Of a DNA stretch of 20,567 nucleotides, positions 8,149 through 16,023 are shown in pieces. The notes beneath the pieces were generated by a model, which made no database searches, was not told the DNA's origin, and saw only the letters and a program-made list of their open reading frames with translations. Numbering within the stretch: position 1 is the first letter of the stretch; each line of letters opens with the position of its first letter. The position numbers and the translations under genes are program-made. The DNA is from Chloroflexota bacterium (lineage in GTDB: Bacteria; Chloroflexota; Anaerolineae; Anaerolineales; UBA4823). The stretch is from NCBI GenBank assembly GCA_030613705.1, contig JAUWLJ010000001.1:1-20567 (forward strand). The letters run 5' to 3'.

Positions 8149-10374
8149 TCACAACTGCAAGTTTTGGTTTGGTTTGATATCTTTCCAAAATAAGCATTTA
8201 TTTAGATACCAGAAATTTCCCAATAAGCCGATTAACCCCAAAGAGAATAGGAACATGCCGATGGTTATACTATTTGGTCTAAATGACAACTCAATTTCTT
8301 GGAGCCCAGGGTCCAGCTCCACTGACATTAACACACCATCCGAGATCGATAATTCCCTTTCCATTCCGTTTACTTCAACCCGCCCCCCAGGATAATAAAC
8401 CTCAGAGACTGTCAGTACCCCAGGACCAACAGCGGATAACCGCATGCGGTTTGGACTGTTTTCAAGTATTGTCGCAGGTACTATCCCAGAATCAAATTCG
8501 TCATCCTCAACTTTCACCCAGGAGCGTGGCATTTGATATTCATTCTTGTAGATATGAACCTCGCCAATTTGTTTCTCGTGAATTAATCCATTTGCACTAA
8601 TCTCATAATCCGCAACTACGTAGCCGACATTTAGTAGGCCAAGTTTTTCTGCGTCAGGGGTATAACTAATATTATCGTTTCCAGGATCACCATTCGCAAA
8701 CGGGGGTACTGTAACACTGTATCCTTCTCTAGGGACGCCGGACGCTCCATCCATGAATTCAGCATATCTACTTATCTGCATTGGATCAACCCCATCTGCC
8801 AGTTGAATTCCAAAACGGACAGCTGTACCCTGGGGGATACTGTAAGAAGGTGAATAGGTTCGGAATTCACCTGGTTGGGCAGAGATATATTGGGCAACAG
8901 CCTCTCGCTCTGCAAATACCTTCTCTGCAGACTCAACCTGAAAACTATTCACATCGATCACCGCTAAATCCAATACAGCCACCAGGAAGGCTCCTGCGAT
9001 CCATATCCTCACTGGGAGTTTGCTATTCACTCCAGCTCCAATCCAAACCACTCCTAGAATCAGACCAGCGGTCCCCCAGAGAAATCCTCCCGGAACATCA
9101 CCCTCCAGCAAGTACAGTCCAATCGTCAGCAATAGTGAAGAAATTAAAACGATATACAGAAATATATTTATTCTCTTTATTTGATCCATTTTAGATCGCT
9201 GGATTATTGCCTCTACACCATACCCTGCCAATGCAGCCAAACCTATTCCGGCCAAAAATAATGCCCTTGAAGGCACTCTAAGCATGCTGATGAATGGCAG
9301 CTCCGCCAGCAGCTCTGATCCTGGTATTTGTGTGCCCAGGGCGACAATCACGCTGGTCAGAGTTATACCTATCCATAAAAGCGTATTTCTTCGCAATCGA
9401 CTTCCCAGAAACCCGACAACAGCCAGGGTGAACACTATTCCACCACTGTACAGCACCCACTCGTGGTATCCCTTGGTATTCGGGAATAATATTCCTAAGA
9501 GATTTATCAGCGGCAATGAATATATGAGAACATCATTCGCTCCCAGCATCGACCTCGTTGATAGACCAGAGTATTCAATAAGCGGAACGACAAGCGGCGC
9601 TGCCAAAAGTAATGCTAAACCGGTCTGGATGGAAAGGTGGAGAAATAGTTTTCCCCAAATCCGCTGCCGATGCACAATTGAATATGCCCACCAGAGTACT
9701 AATGCAAATGCTCCCCAGCGAATGTCGGCCACAAATGTGATAGCCAGAATCAGGCCAGGGGGTATTCGAAGTGCTTTGGATTCATCTTTCCGCTTATGTT
9801 CCGATCGCTGACTCCACAATAGCCAAGGTGTCCAGGGAACTGCATACAACAGGGTGAGATGCCCAGCACCGTAATGGGCAAAAAACTTGGGGAGTAAAGC
9901 AAAAGCTATCCCAGAAAACAATGCCGCTGCATGACCCAACCCCTCCTGGTTCATCAGCTTATACATGCCCAAGCCACCCCAAATCAGGTGTACCCCAATC
10001 AGCAGGTTAAAACCCAAAGGTAAGGGAGTGATCAAAGCTATCCAGCCAAATGGATACCATAACCCTGAAAGAGGGTTTGCTGCAAAGGGGTAACCGCTAA
10101 GTATGGTCGAAGACCACAACGGAATTTCTCGCCAGGTTGTGATACTACTCTTGAAAAACAAAGCGTTAGGATAATGTGTGATCGTCAGATCCGAAAATGG
10201 AGATCCAGAAGCCGGGTATGGAAACATGCGTATTGAAGGGAGCAACAGGAATAATGGCACACATAAGATCCAGATCGATAACCAGAATGTTGGTATACGG
10301 GCAAATCCAACCGATACCAGCTGCCAGATCTTGGAAATCTCATGTTCAATAATTAAAATGGATTTTCCGCTCAC
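8149..10374 (-). CDS. Second YfhO-like multi-spanning membrane protein
   Basis: A 741-residue protein with about a dozen hydrophobic helices after a short cytosolic start. The first large loop carries FSDLTITHYP (Asp62, where GT-C enzymes often have an acidic residue) and then IPLWSSTILSGYPFAAN with LWYPFGW (85-111), the same pattern as the other YfhO-like protein. LRVPSRALFLAGIGLAALAG matches the YfhO mid-region. The C-terminal outer domain has EVYYPGGRVEVNG, LDPGLQEIELSFRP and a last helix. Predicted GT-C fold transferase or transporter for surface glycans; substrate unknown. The start is GTG at 10374, supported by GGAG 6 nt upstream; no ATG lies nearby. It begins 53 nt after the previous gene, with an imperfect palindrome in that gap. 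Sequence similarity to the 842-residue protein suggests an old duplication. Confidence 0.8.
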   Translation of the reverse strand: MSGKSILIIEHEISKIWQLVSVGFARIPTFWLSIWILCVPLFLLLPSIRMFPYPASGSPFSDLTITHYPNALFFKSSITTWREIPLWSSTILSGYPFAANPLSGLWYPFGWIALITPLPLGFNLLIGVHLIWGGLGMYKLMNQEGLGHAAALFSGIAFALLPKFFAHYGAGHLTLLYAVPWTPWLLWSQRSEHKRKDESKALRIPPGLILAITFVADIRWGAFALVLWWAYSIVHRQRIWGKLFLHLSIQTGLALLLAAPLVVPLIEYSGLSTRSMLGANDVLIYSLPLINLLGILFPNTKGYHEWVLYSGGIVFTLAVVGFLGSRLRRNTLLWIGITLTSVIVALGTQIPGSELLAELPFISMLRVPSRALFLAGIGLAALAGYGVEAIIQRSKMDQIKRINIFLYIVLISSLLLTIGLYLLEGDVPGGFLWGTAGLILGVVWIGAGVNSKLPVRIWIAGAFLVAVLDLAVIDVNSFQVESAEKVFAEREAVAQYISAQPGEFRTYSPSYSIPQGTAVRFGIQLADGVDPMQISRYAEFMDGASGVPREGYSVTVPPFANGDPGNDNISYTPDAEKLGLLNVGYVVADYEISANGLIHEKQIGEVHIYKNEYQMPRSWVKVEDDEFDSGIVPATILENSPNRMRLSAVGPGVLTVSEVYYPGGRVEVNGMERELSISDGVLMSVELDPGLQEIELSFRPNSITIGMFLFSLGLIGLLGNFWYLNKCLFWKDIKPNQNLQL

Positions 10375-10391
10375 CCAGGACTCCAGTCACA

Positions 10392-10415
10392 ATGAGTCAT
10401 ATAATCATGTCTCAT
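10392..10415. repeat. Imperfect palindrome between two membrane-protein genes
   Basis: ATGAGTCAT (10392-10400) and ATGTCTCAT (10407-10415) form a 9-bp inverted repeat with one mismatch around a 6-nt spacer. It lies in the 53-nt gap just upstream of the ribosome site of the second YfhO-like gene. It could be an operator or a small RNA hairpin, or chance. Confidence 0.35.
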
Positions 10416-10427
10416 GCCTGTTGAGGA

Positions 10428-12032
10428 CTAATGCAGATTATGAACTTCAAATATCTGTACATCGCCTGATGAATAAACCATCTTGTACCCTGGCTCGAAT
10501 TTCACCCCACCAATCTCCCGCTCCCGTGTCCCATAAAAGAGGTAAGACACCTCAAGATGAAAAGACTCAACATCATTCCCATTTAGATCTCTCAATAAAT
10601 TTAGGACGATTTCCTCCATTTGTTTCGCATTAACTGTCTCAAATGGGTGTCCGTAAAGCACTCGCCTTCCTGTATAAGCCGGGATAAATAAACCCATTTC
10701 AGGGCTTGCTAAAATCAAAGCATCTCGAGGTGCGTTTGCTTCGAGCCAATTCAATCCCCTCATCTCATCCTGAGTCAAGATTATTTTCGGCTCCTTCGCT
10801 TTAACGGCCTGGATCCCGCCCAGAATGATCATCAAGTTGGTTGGCACAATGAGCAAGATCACCAGGCAGATTACCACCAGGGCAAATACCCTGCTCCTGG
10901 AGAATAAATGATCTAAACCGATTGCGGCCAAGCCGGCCAAAGGGATAAAATAGCCTAGGATAAATCTTCGCTGCAGGCTCCAGGGGATATACAGGAGCAC
11001 CAAGCCCAAGCCTGCCCAAAGTAGCAATGTCCTCGCTGCAGCCTTTTTTTCACGCCAAACCCAGTAACTCCCTGGAATCGCCAACAGAGCCGCTGGTGAG
11101 AAGGATATGATCAGATCCCAAATCATTGGTGAGACCGTTAAATTCTGTTCATTCCAGATGGCTAACACCGGATCATTTTGTGTGACCCACACTTCATATA
11201 TCAGAATTGGCATCCCGCCCAGAAGAAGCAGGATAAATTTCCTGGATGAATCCGACCGGCGTATAATGCCCATTATCTTATTGATACCCCATGAATTCAT
11301 CCTGAGAGTAGATAACTCAACCCAGAAATCCCAGAAAACGAGTCCAGCTAATACAATTCCCGCTACCACAATCCCAAAGGGAAGTATGATAGATAGTACG
11401 AAAGCTGCACAGAATAGTAGATCATGCAGATATCTGGATTTATTATGCCTACCATTTACAGCATCTAGCTCGGGTGTCAGAACCCAGAGTAAAATCGCCA
11501 TCCCAATTGGGAAATGAGGGTTTGCATAAGCAGATAGGAACGGATATCCTTCGGCAACCCAAAAATCAGCTGTAAACAACCCAAACAATGCGGCTAACCA
11601 GCCCATTCCAGAACCAAATAACGCCAATCCGAATGCTAACCATTGCGATCTTCTGGTTGCAAGCACTTTGCCGAAAAAATACCGCAAACTGATCACCAAC
11701 ACCACAGCACCCAGTAAGCGAGCCAGGTGGAAAGTGATTTGCAGAGTCCCTCCAGTTAACCTGGTGATATGCCCTAGTGCCAGGTAAAATAAAAATAAGT
11801 AGCCTCCATCCCCAGGCTGAGCTGAGTAAGGCAGGTAAAATCTCCAACTCCCCTGCCACCCTTGATACATTTTTGCCAGATATGAATTGCCATCCTGTGG
11901 ATTTAATAAGAATCCCCCAAACTGGTGATCACTGCCTGCACTTTGGAATGCCCACAGATAAGGTACCGAAATCAGTAAAATAAATAATATCCCCATTGAT
12001 AAGAAGATCCAGAAATCGTCTTTTTGCCGCAT
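10428..12032 (-). CDS. Multi-spanning membrane protein, probably GT-C-like, unknown function
   Basis: A 534-residue protein with about ten to twelve hydrophobic segments. After the first helix an outer loop reads NPQDGNSYLAKMYQGWQGSW (44-63), with an acidic residue placed as in GT-C glycosyltransferases. The loop leads into PGDGGYLFLFYLALGHI and then a long helical bundle. The C-terminal soluble tail (from about residue 430: TQDEMRGLNWLEANAP, YTGRRVLYGHPFET, YGTREREIGG) resembles the outer domain of large bacterial membrane mannosyltransferase-like proteins. I do not recognise a named family and give no reaction. It is the first gene of the leftward membrane-protein cluster. No ribosome site precedes ATG 12032, but a -10-like TACAAT ends 6 nt before it, consistent with a leaderless message. 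Its promoter region is shared with the divergent zinc-ribbon gene. Confidence 0.72.
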   Translation of the reverse strand: MRQKDDFWIFLSMGILFILLISVPYLWAFQSAGSDHQFGGFLLNPQDGNSYLAKMYQGWQGSWRFYLPYSAQPGDGGYLFLFYLALGHITRLTGGTLQITFHLARLLGAVVLVISLRYFFGKVLATRRSQWLAFGLALFGSGMGWLAALFGLFTADFWVAEGYPFLSAYANPHFPIGMAILLWVLTPELDAVNGRHNKSRYLHDLLFCAAFVLSIILPFGIVVAGIVLAGLVFWDFWVELSTLRMNSWGINKIMGIIRRSDSSRKFILLLLGGMPILIYEVWVTQNDPVLAIWNEQNLTVSPMIWDLIISFSPAALLAIPGSYWVWREKKAAARTLLLWAGLGLVLLYIPWSLQRRFILGYFIPLAGLAAIGLDHLFSRSRVFALVVICLVILLIVPTNLMIILGGIQAVKAKEPKIILTQDEMRGLNWLEANAPRDALILASPEMGLFIPAYTGRRVLYGHPFETVNAKQMEEIVLNLLRDLNGNDVESFHLEVSYLFYGTREREIGGVKFEPGYKMVYSSGDVQIFEVHNLH

Positions 12033-12038
12033 AAAATT

Positions 12039-12066
12039 ATTGTAACCTTATTACCCAAGCAGCCAA
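12039..12066 (-). promoter_or_regulatory. Candidate promoter giving a leaderless transcript of the 534-residue membrane protein
   Basis: On the minus strand TTGGCT (12066-12061) and TACAAT (12044-12039) are 16 nt apart. The -10 ends 6 nt before the ATG at 12032, so transcription would begin at or next to the start codon. No Shine-Dalgarno sequence is seen in front of that ATG. Confidence 0.5.
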
Positions 12067-12146
12067 TCTTATTGACAAAACCGTTAGTTGCAGCTTCCTT
12101 GCCCGTCACCTTTTCTGTCAAATCTAGTGATTTGTTTTATTGCCTC

Positions 12147-12175
12147 TTGTGTATATCTAATTACCCTTCTATAAT
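12147..12175 (+). promoter_or_regulatory. Candidate promoter giving a leaderless transcript of the zinc-ribbon/NACHT operon
   Basis: TTGTGT (12147-12152) and a consensus TATAAT (12170-12175) are exactly 17 nt apart. The -10 ends 7 nt before the ATG at 12183, so the expected transcription start falls on or beside the start codon. The seven bases between are TTTTCTT-like and hold no ribosome site. Confidence 0.6.
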
Positions 12176-12182
12176 TTTCTTT

Positions 12183-12884
12183 ATGAGTCATTCATTTAAA
12201 CTTTTCCGCCTTCAGCAAATTAATACCTTGCTGGATAAAGGTCATGCAAAATTAAAGGAAATCGATCGCCTGCTGGTTGACGACCACCAGGTGCAAATGT
12301 CCCAACAGCGTCTCGATCAGGCGAAAAATGCGCGTTATGAGGCTGATAAAAACCTTCGCATGGCAGAGCAGAATGTCATTGAACAACGCCTTAAGATTGA
12401 GAGATCGCAAGCCAGTCTATACGGTGGAAAAGTTGTGAATCCAAAGGAACTGCAAGACCTTCAACTAGAATCCGAGGCTCTCGATAGGTATTTGACGACA
12501 CTGGAAGACCTGCAGCTTGAAGCGATGCTCGCTTCCGACGAGGCTGAAGCGAAATTTTTGGAGATCTCGGATCAGCATTCTGCTGTTTTAACTCAAGATA
12601 TCGAACAAAAGGATGAATTAACTGCGAATAAGGCTGAATTAATTCAGGATCTAGAGCGACAAGAGAGTGAAAGAGAAGCGGCAGCTGCCAACATCGATTC
12701 TCCGTATCTGCAGCTATATGAGGCTTTACGCCTGCAGAAAAACGGAATCGCAGTTGCGAGGGTGCTCGATAAAACTTGCGCTGCCTGCGGTTCAACTCTC
12801 TCTGCTACCACCTTCAGATCAGCACAGGTGCCCACTAAACTGACCCGCTGTACAACTTGTGGGCGGATTTTATATGTAGGTTGA
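12183..12884 (+). CDS. Coiled-coil C4 zinc-ribbon protein (CdsZ/DUF164-like)
   Basis: A 233-residue protein: a long, charged helical coiled coil (about 5-170) with the family's KVVNPKELQDLQLESEAL segment (83-100), then a C-terminal zinc ribbon CAAC...CTTC with cysteines at 199, 202, 223 and 226. This layout matches the CdsZ/DUF164 C4 zinc-ribbon proteins, cytoplasmic and widely conserved, with a possible nucleic-acid or scaffold role but no firm function. The start is set at ATG 12183, where the conserved part begins. The longer frame to 12024 would run through the divergent promoter and adds an unconserved stretch. No ribosome site is present and the -10 TATAAT lies 7 nt upstream, so a leaderless mRNA is likely. 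The next gene starts 2 nt after its stop. Confidence 0.86.
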   Translation: MSHSFKLFRLQQINTLLDKGHAKLKEIDRLLVDDHQVQMSQQRLDQAKNARYEADKNLRMAEQNVIEQRLKIERSQASLYGGKVVNPKELQDLQLESEALDRYLTTLEDLQLEAMLASDEAEAKFLEISDQHSAVLTQDIEQKDELTANKAELIQDLERQESEREAAAANIDSPYLQLYEALRLQKNGIAVARVLDKTCAACGSTLSATTFRSAQVPTKLTRCTTCGRILYVG

Positions 12885-12886
12885 AG

Positions 12887-15394
12887 ATGTCGAGATTTTT
12901 TCAAAACCTGGCCTTTGATCAGATCTCTTTTTGGATCGGATTTTTCGCTGGTGGTTTAGGCTTATGGCTGATCAGCAAATTGTTCCCTGCTATTCCCGGT
13001 CTCGTGCGATATATCCGCACTCGCTCAGGAAAAGCACGCTCAAGCCTGATCCCAGACAATGCAGAACGACTTCGCCAGGAAACACTCCGTTATGTTCAGG
13101 GGATCCATCTGGCATCACCCTTGTTTGCCTTAGATGAGATTTTAGTCGAACCACGAGTTTTAGCTCCCCCACCGCAGGTTCATTTGAATGAAGACAATCC
13201 TACTGCAGATATTCTCAACCAGACTATCCCATATCTACCTGATTGGCCTGAACTAGCCGCACGATATTCAGCCCACACGCTTACTCTGCCTGAAGCTCTC
13301 AGTGCTGGTGCCAATCTAATTCTTACTGGCGGACCTGGCTCTGGCAAATCTATTGCTTTGGCCCATCTTGTATGCCAGATCGTTAGACGCGAGGATGTCG
13401 CTTCTGGGTTTTTGGATTACCTCCCAGTCTACGTCCATGTGGCAGATATGTTCCCAGAATCTCATTTTTCGAATAATCCGCTTGAGTATATACTTAATGC
13501 CGTTCACACTTATGCCGACTCAATATCAACCAATCGGCTCAATAGTTTGCTGCGCCAGGCTTTCCAGGCAGGACGGGGTCTGTTATTACTTGATGGTCTT
13601 GATGAGGTCCCCCCAGAATTCCATCAGGAGGTGGTGGGTTTTATCAATGCCTTGCTGCAGGAATATCCGCGTGTTCGAATGGTGGTTACCTCTTCTCCAG
13701 AGGATTTTTCTGGAATGGTTGAATTGGGACTGGTTCCTGTGGCGATGGCAGACTGGAATGAGCGCCAATATTTATTATTCATCCGCAAATGGTCCCGAAG
13801 TTGGTTTCGTCATATACGTCCTGGCATTCAGGAGGAAGTTGAACAGATTGATCCACGCCTATTAAATGCTTGGCTGCTGGCCGAACACCCCGTAATTACA
13901 CCTTTTGATGCCACTATGAAAGCCTGGGCTGTCTTCGCAGGTGATACGGTTGGCCCAGGTTACGTCGATGCAATTGAATCATATGTTTGGCGCCTGACCA
14001 ATCATCTCGAAAATTCACGTCCGGGTCTTGAAGATTTTGCATTGCAGATGGTTGCCTCGCTTGAAATTGCACTTGATCTGAAACGCGCCCGTGGCTGGGA
14101 GGCAGAGTTCCAAGCGGATCAGTCGAGTACCGGTTCTGAAGTTGATGCGCCACAAAGAATACGTTTAAAACGTGGCAAGAAATCGACCCGAAAACTGCCG
14201 GGTGTACTGCCGAATTTGCTAGAAAACGGTTTATTGGTACAGCGTGTGACAGGACGCTTAGCCTTCTCTCATCCTTTGATAATGGCATACTTAGCCTCAG
14301 CTGCTCTGGCTGATGCTCCTATCTCCCATTTTCTCAGCAACCAGCCGGATTGGACCGGAAAATCATTAACAATGCTTTTCCTGGCTACTTCAAGAGTGAT
14401 ATCTCCAGAAGTTTCGGAAATGCTGACCCAAGATGACGATCCCTTACTGCGCAGTCTATTGATGATTGGTCGCTGGTTGCGGTATGCTCCGCAAACAGCA
14501 ACTTGGCGGACGAAAGTTATGCGCAACCTCGCCGCGGAACTGCAGCGCGAGAATATCGCCCTCGGGTTACGGGCTCGACTGCTATCCGCCTTACTGCAAT
14601 CCGGAGACCCCGGCGTGAGCGTTCTATTGAGACAGATCTCCCATACCAGTATTGATGATTTAAGACATATGTCAACTCTTGGGATGGGTTATCTGCTTGA
14701 CCCACAAGCACTCGTCAGGTTGAGTGAACTACTGGCCGAACCAGAACAAAATATTTATAAATCTGCTTGCTTAGCGCTGGTCAAAATTGGTAACAAGCAA
14801 TCCTTCGAGGTCCTTGGCTCTACACTGCTTAATGGCAGCGACGAGATCCGCCGGTCGGTAGCAGAATCTCTTGCACTCGATCCGGCTGAAGGTCATGACA
14901 TCCTCAAGGAAGCCTCCCAAATGGAAGATCTACTCGTTAGGCGATCCGCGGTTTATGGTTTGGCTCAAATTGATCAACCTTGGGCGAAAGAAATCCTGAA
15001 AAGACTCGCCCTCGAAGACAAAGAATGGGTCGTCCGCTCTGCGGCTACACAAATCATTGAAGAGGATGAGACCATTAACCCAAGCATCCCCCAACCTATC
15101 TCACCTCTGCACGAGACTCCATGGCTGATAGCTTTTGCAAGTGAGCGAGGTATGGGTATCGCACCAGGTGAACCAGCTGATAATCTCCTGCTGGCGGCAT
15201 TGGGGGAAGGCTCCCCGGAACAGCAGCATGCAGCTTTATTTCACCTGCAGCTGAATCCAAACCCAGAAGCATTGCCGCAAATTCATGAATTATTGGAGCA
15301 TGGCATCGGAGACACCCAACAGGTAGCTTTTGAAACACTTTGGTACTACGCCGCTGAGGGGTTGGAGATTCATTCAACTGCTTCCTACAATTAA
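12887..15394 (+). CDS. Membrane-anchored NACHT/STAND NTPase with HEAT-like repeats
   Basis: An 835-residue protein. A single N-terminal membrane helix (about 12-33) is followed by basic residues, which predicts a cytosolic body. The NACHT-type NTPase has Walker A GGPGSGKS (148-155), Walker B LLLLDGLDEVP (232-242) and strand VRMVVTSSPEDF (263-274), where many relatives have TSRP. LLENGLLVQ and LAFSHPLIMAYLAS (444-471) match the small domain ending NACHT modules. From about 560 to 730 paired helices such as EIRRSVAESLAL, LVRRSAVYGLAQI and WVVRSAATQII look like HEAT repeats; more follow near the C terminus. STAND proteins act as signal-triggered switches, but no effector domain is seen, so the output is unknown. 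ATG 12887 is 2 nt after the zinc-ribbon stop, with AGG at 12878-12880 upstream. The longer frame from 12857 would overlap the zinc-ribbon gene. Confidence 0.85.
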   Translation: MSRFFQNLAFDQISFWIGFFAGGLGLWLISKLFPAIPGLVRYIRTRSGKARSSLIPDNAERLRQETLRYVQGIHLASPLFALDEILVEPRVLAPPPQVHLNEDNPTADILNQTIPYLPDWPELAARYSAHTLTLPEALSAGANLILTGGPGSGKSIALAHLVCQIVRREDVASGFLDYLPVYVHVADMFPESHFSNNPLEYILNAVHTYADSISTNRLNSLLRQAFQAGRGLLLLDGLDEVPPEFHQEVVGFINALLQEYPRVRMVVTSSPEDFSGMVELGLVPVAMADWNERQYLLFIRKWSRSWFRHIRPGIQEEVEQIDPRLLNAWLLAEHPVITPFDATMKAWAVFAGDTVGPGYVDAIESYVWRLTNHLENSRPGLEDFALQMVASLEIALDLKRARGWEAEFQADQSSTGSEVDAPQRIRLKRGKKSTRKLPGVLPNLLENGLLVQRVTGRLAFSHPLIMAYLASAALADAPISHFLSNQPDWTGKSLTMLFLATSRVISPEVSEMLTQDDDPLLRSLLMIGRWLRYAPQTATWRTKVMRNLAAELQRENIALGLRARLLSALLQSGDPGVSVLLRQISHTSIDDLRHMSTLGMGYLLDPQALVRLSELLAEPEQNIYKSACLALVKIGNKQSFEVLGSTLLNGSDEIRRSVAESLALDPAEGHDILKEASQMEDLLVRRSAVYGLAQIDQPWAKEILKRLALEDKEWVVRSAATQIIEEDETINPSIPQPISPLHETPWLIAFASERGMGIAPGEPADNLLLAALGEGSPEQQHAALFHLQLNPNPEALPQIHELLEHGIGDTQQVAFETLWYYAAEGLEIHSTASYN

Positions 15395-15400
15395 TTAGAT

Positions 15401-15434
15401 TCCCCCTATTGACTGTATTGCATCCCCTTATTGA
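15401..15434. repeat. Short imperfect direct repeat at a convergent gene junction
   Basis: TCCCCCTATTGA (15401-15412) and TCCCCTTATTGA (15423-15434) differ at one base and are 22 nt apart, in and just beyond the 33-nt junction between the NACHT gene and yggU. No hairpin terminator is seen there. It may be chance. Confidence 0.3.
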
Positions 15435-15730
15435 TAATGACTTTTTATTCTTCTGAGAGTCGTTTGTTCATCCAATCCATTAATATGGACTCGTTTATTG
15501 CGACCCTTTAATCCAGAGACGAGCTCAATTCTAGAAGATGGGATCTCCAATATATCAGACAGGAATTCAACTAATGCCAAATTCGCTTTTCCATCTACTG
15601 GAGGAGCTGTCAAGCGAATCTTTATCGTCCCATCCTGCATCAGCTCTGAAATTTCACATTTCTTCGCCCGAGGAATAACTCTGACCGAAAGCATCGTACT
15701 TGCACCAGCATCCCGATTCCAGTTAGTCAT
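15428..15730 (-). CDS. yggU: YggU family protein (DUF167)
   Basis: A small cytoplasmic protein of about 100 residues. The DUF167 core is complete: SVRVIPRAKKCEI, then GTIKIRLTAPPVDGKANLALVEFLSDIL, then RIELVSGLKGRNKRVHING. The PVDGKAN segment is the family hallmark. Function is unknown. The last gene of the yggS-yggT-yggU run. The start is uncertain: ATG 15730 is preferred because it falls 10 nt after the yggT stop; a TTG at 15751 would overlap yggT by 11 nt, and an ATG at 15694 lies just before the conserved core. None has a clear ribosome site, so coupling to yggT is likely. It ends 33 nt from the convergent NACHT gene. Confidence 0.86.
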   Translation of the reverse strand: MTNWNRDAGASTMLSVRVIPRAKKCEISELMQDGTIKIRLTAPPVDGKANLALVEFLSDILEIPSSRIELVSGLKGRNKRVHINGLDEQTTLRRIKSHYQ

Positions 15731-15740
15731 AGCTGCACTA

Positions 15741-16007
15741 TCAGATTGCAAGTGAAATCAGAAGTCTTGTCAAGATGTATTCGAGTACCTGCACCAGGAT
15801 GATCGCTACAATAGGACTGAAATCCATCATACCTGTTTGGGGAAGCAAACGCCGGATAGGATCCAAAATTGGATTCACCAATCGATTCACCGTGCTTCGA
15901 ACTGGATGGTAAGGATCCATGAAGTAAGACAAGACCACATATGCAATCAACAGCAGGCTAAAAGCCAGGGATAGATAATTTATGAGAGTGATTAATAGAC
16001 CAATCAT
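15741..16007 (-). CDS. yggT: YggT family small membrane protein
   Basis: An 88-residue integral membrane protein with two hydrophobic segments (about 2-27 and 60-86) around the conserved loop HPVRSTVNRLVNPILDPIRRLLP. YggT/YlmG proteins sit in the plasma membrane; links to division, osmotic response and, in chloroplast relatives, nucleoid distribution have been reported, but no activity is established. The start is ATG 16007 because a strong AAAGGAGG site precedes it by about 10 nt; the longer frame to 16088 would run back through the end of yggS and past that site. It begins 16 nt after the yggS stop, whose end overlaps the ribosome site, so the two genes are coupled. Confidence 0.9.
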   Translation of the reverse strand: MIGLLITLINYLSLAFSLLLIAYVVLSYFMDPYHPVRSTVNRLVNPILDPIRRLLPQTGMMDFSPIVAIILVQVLEYILTRLLISLAI

Positions 16008-16023
16008 GAGATTCCTTCCTCCT

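Noticed and set aside
9284..9811. A 175-residue open frame on the plus strand opposite the second YfhO-like gene
   Set aside because: It is antisense to a well-supported membrane-protein gene, has low-complexity basic composition and no family pattern.
12072..12077. A consensus TTGACA on the plus strand in the divergent region
   Set aside because: No -10-like hexamer lies 16-18 nt downstream, so it does not form a promoter with anything seen.
12024..12182. A longer N terminus for the zinc-ribbon protein
   Set aside because: It would overlap the divergent gene's start and run through the TATAAT promoter; the added residues do not resemble the family.
13353..13865. A 170-residue open frame inside the NACHT gene in another frame
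   Set aside because: The NACHT frame holds Walker A and B and continuous domains across this span; the alternative frame, rich in Trp, Cys and Met, shows no domain.
12887..15394. The NACHT gene as part of an antiphage defence island
   Set aside because: No nuclease, effector, integrase, toxin or other defence gene is nearby and the flanks are housekeeping genes; kept only as a hypothesis about a STAND switch.
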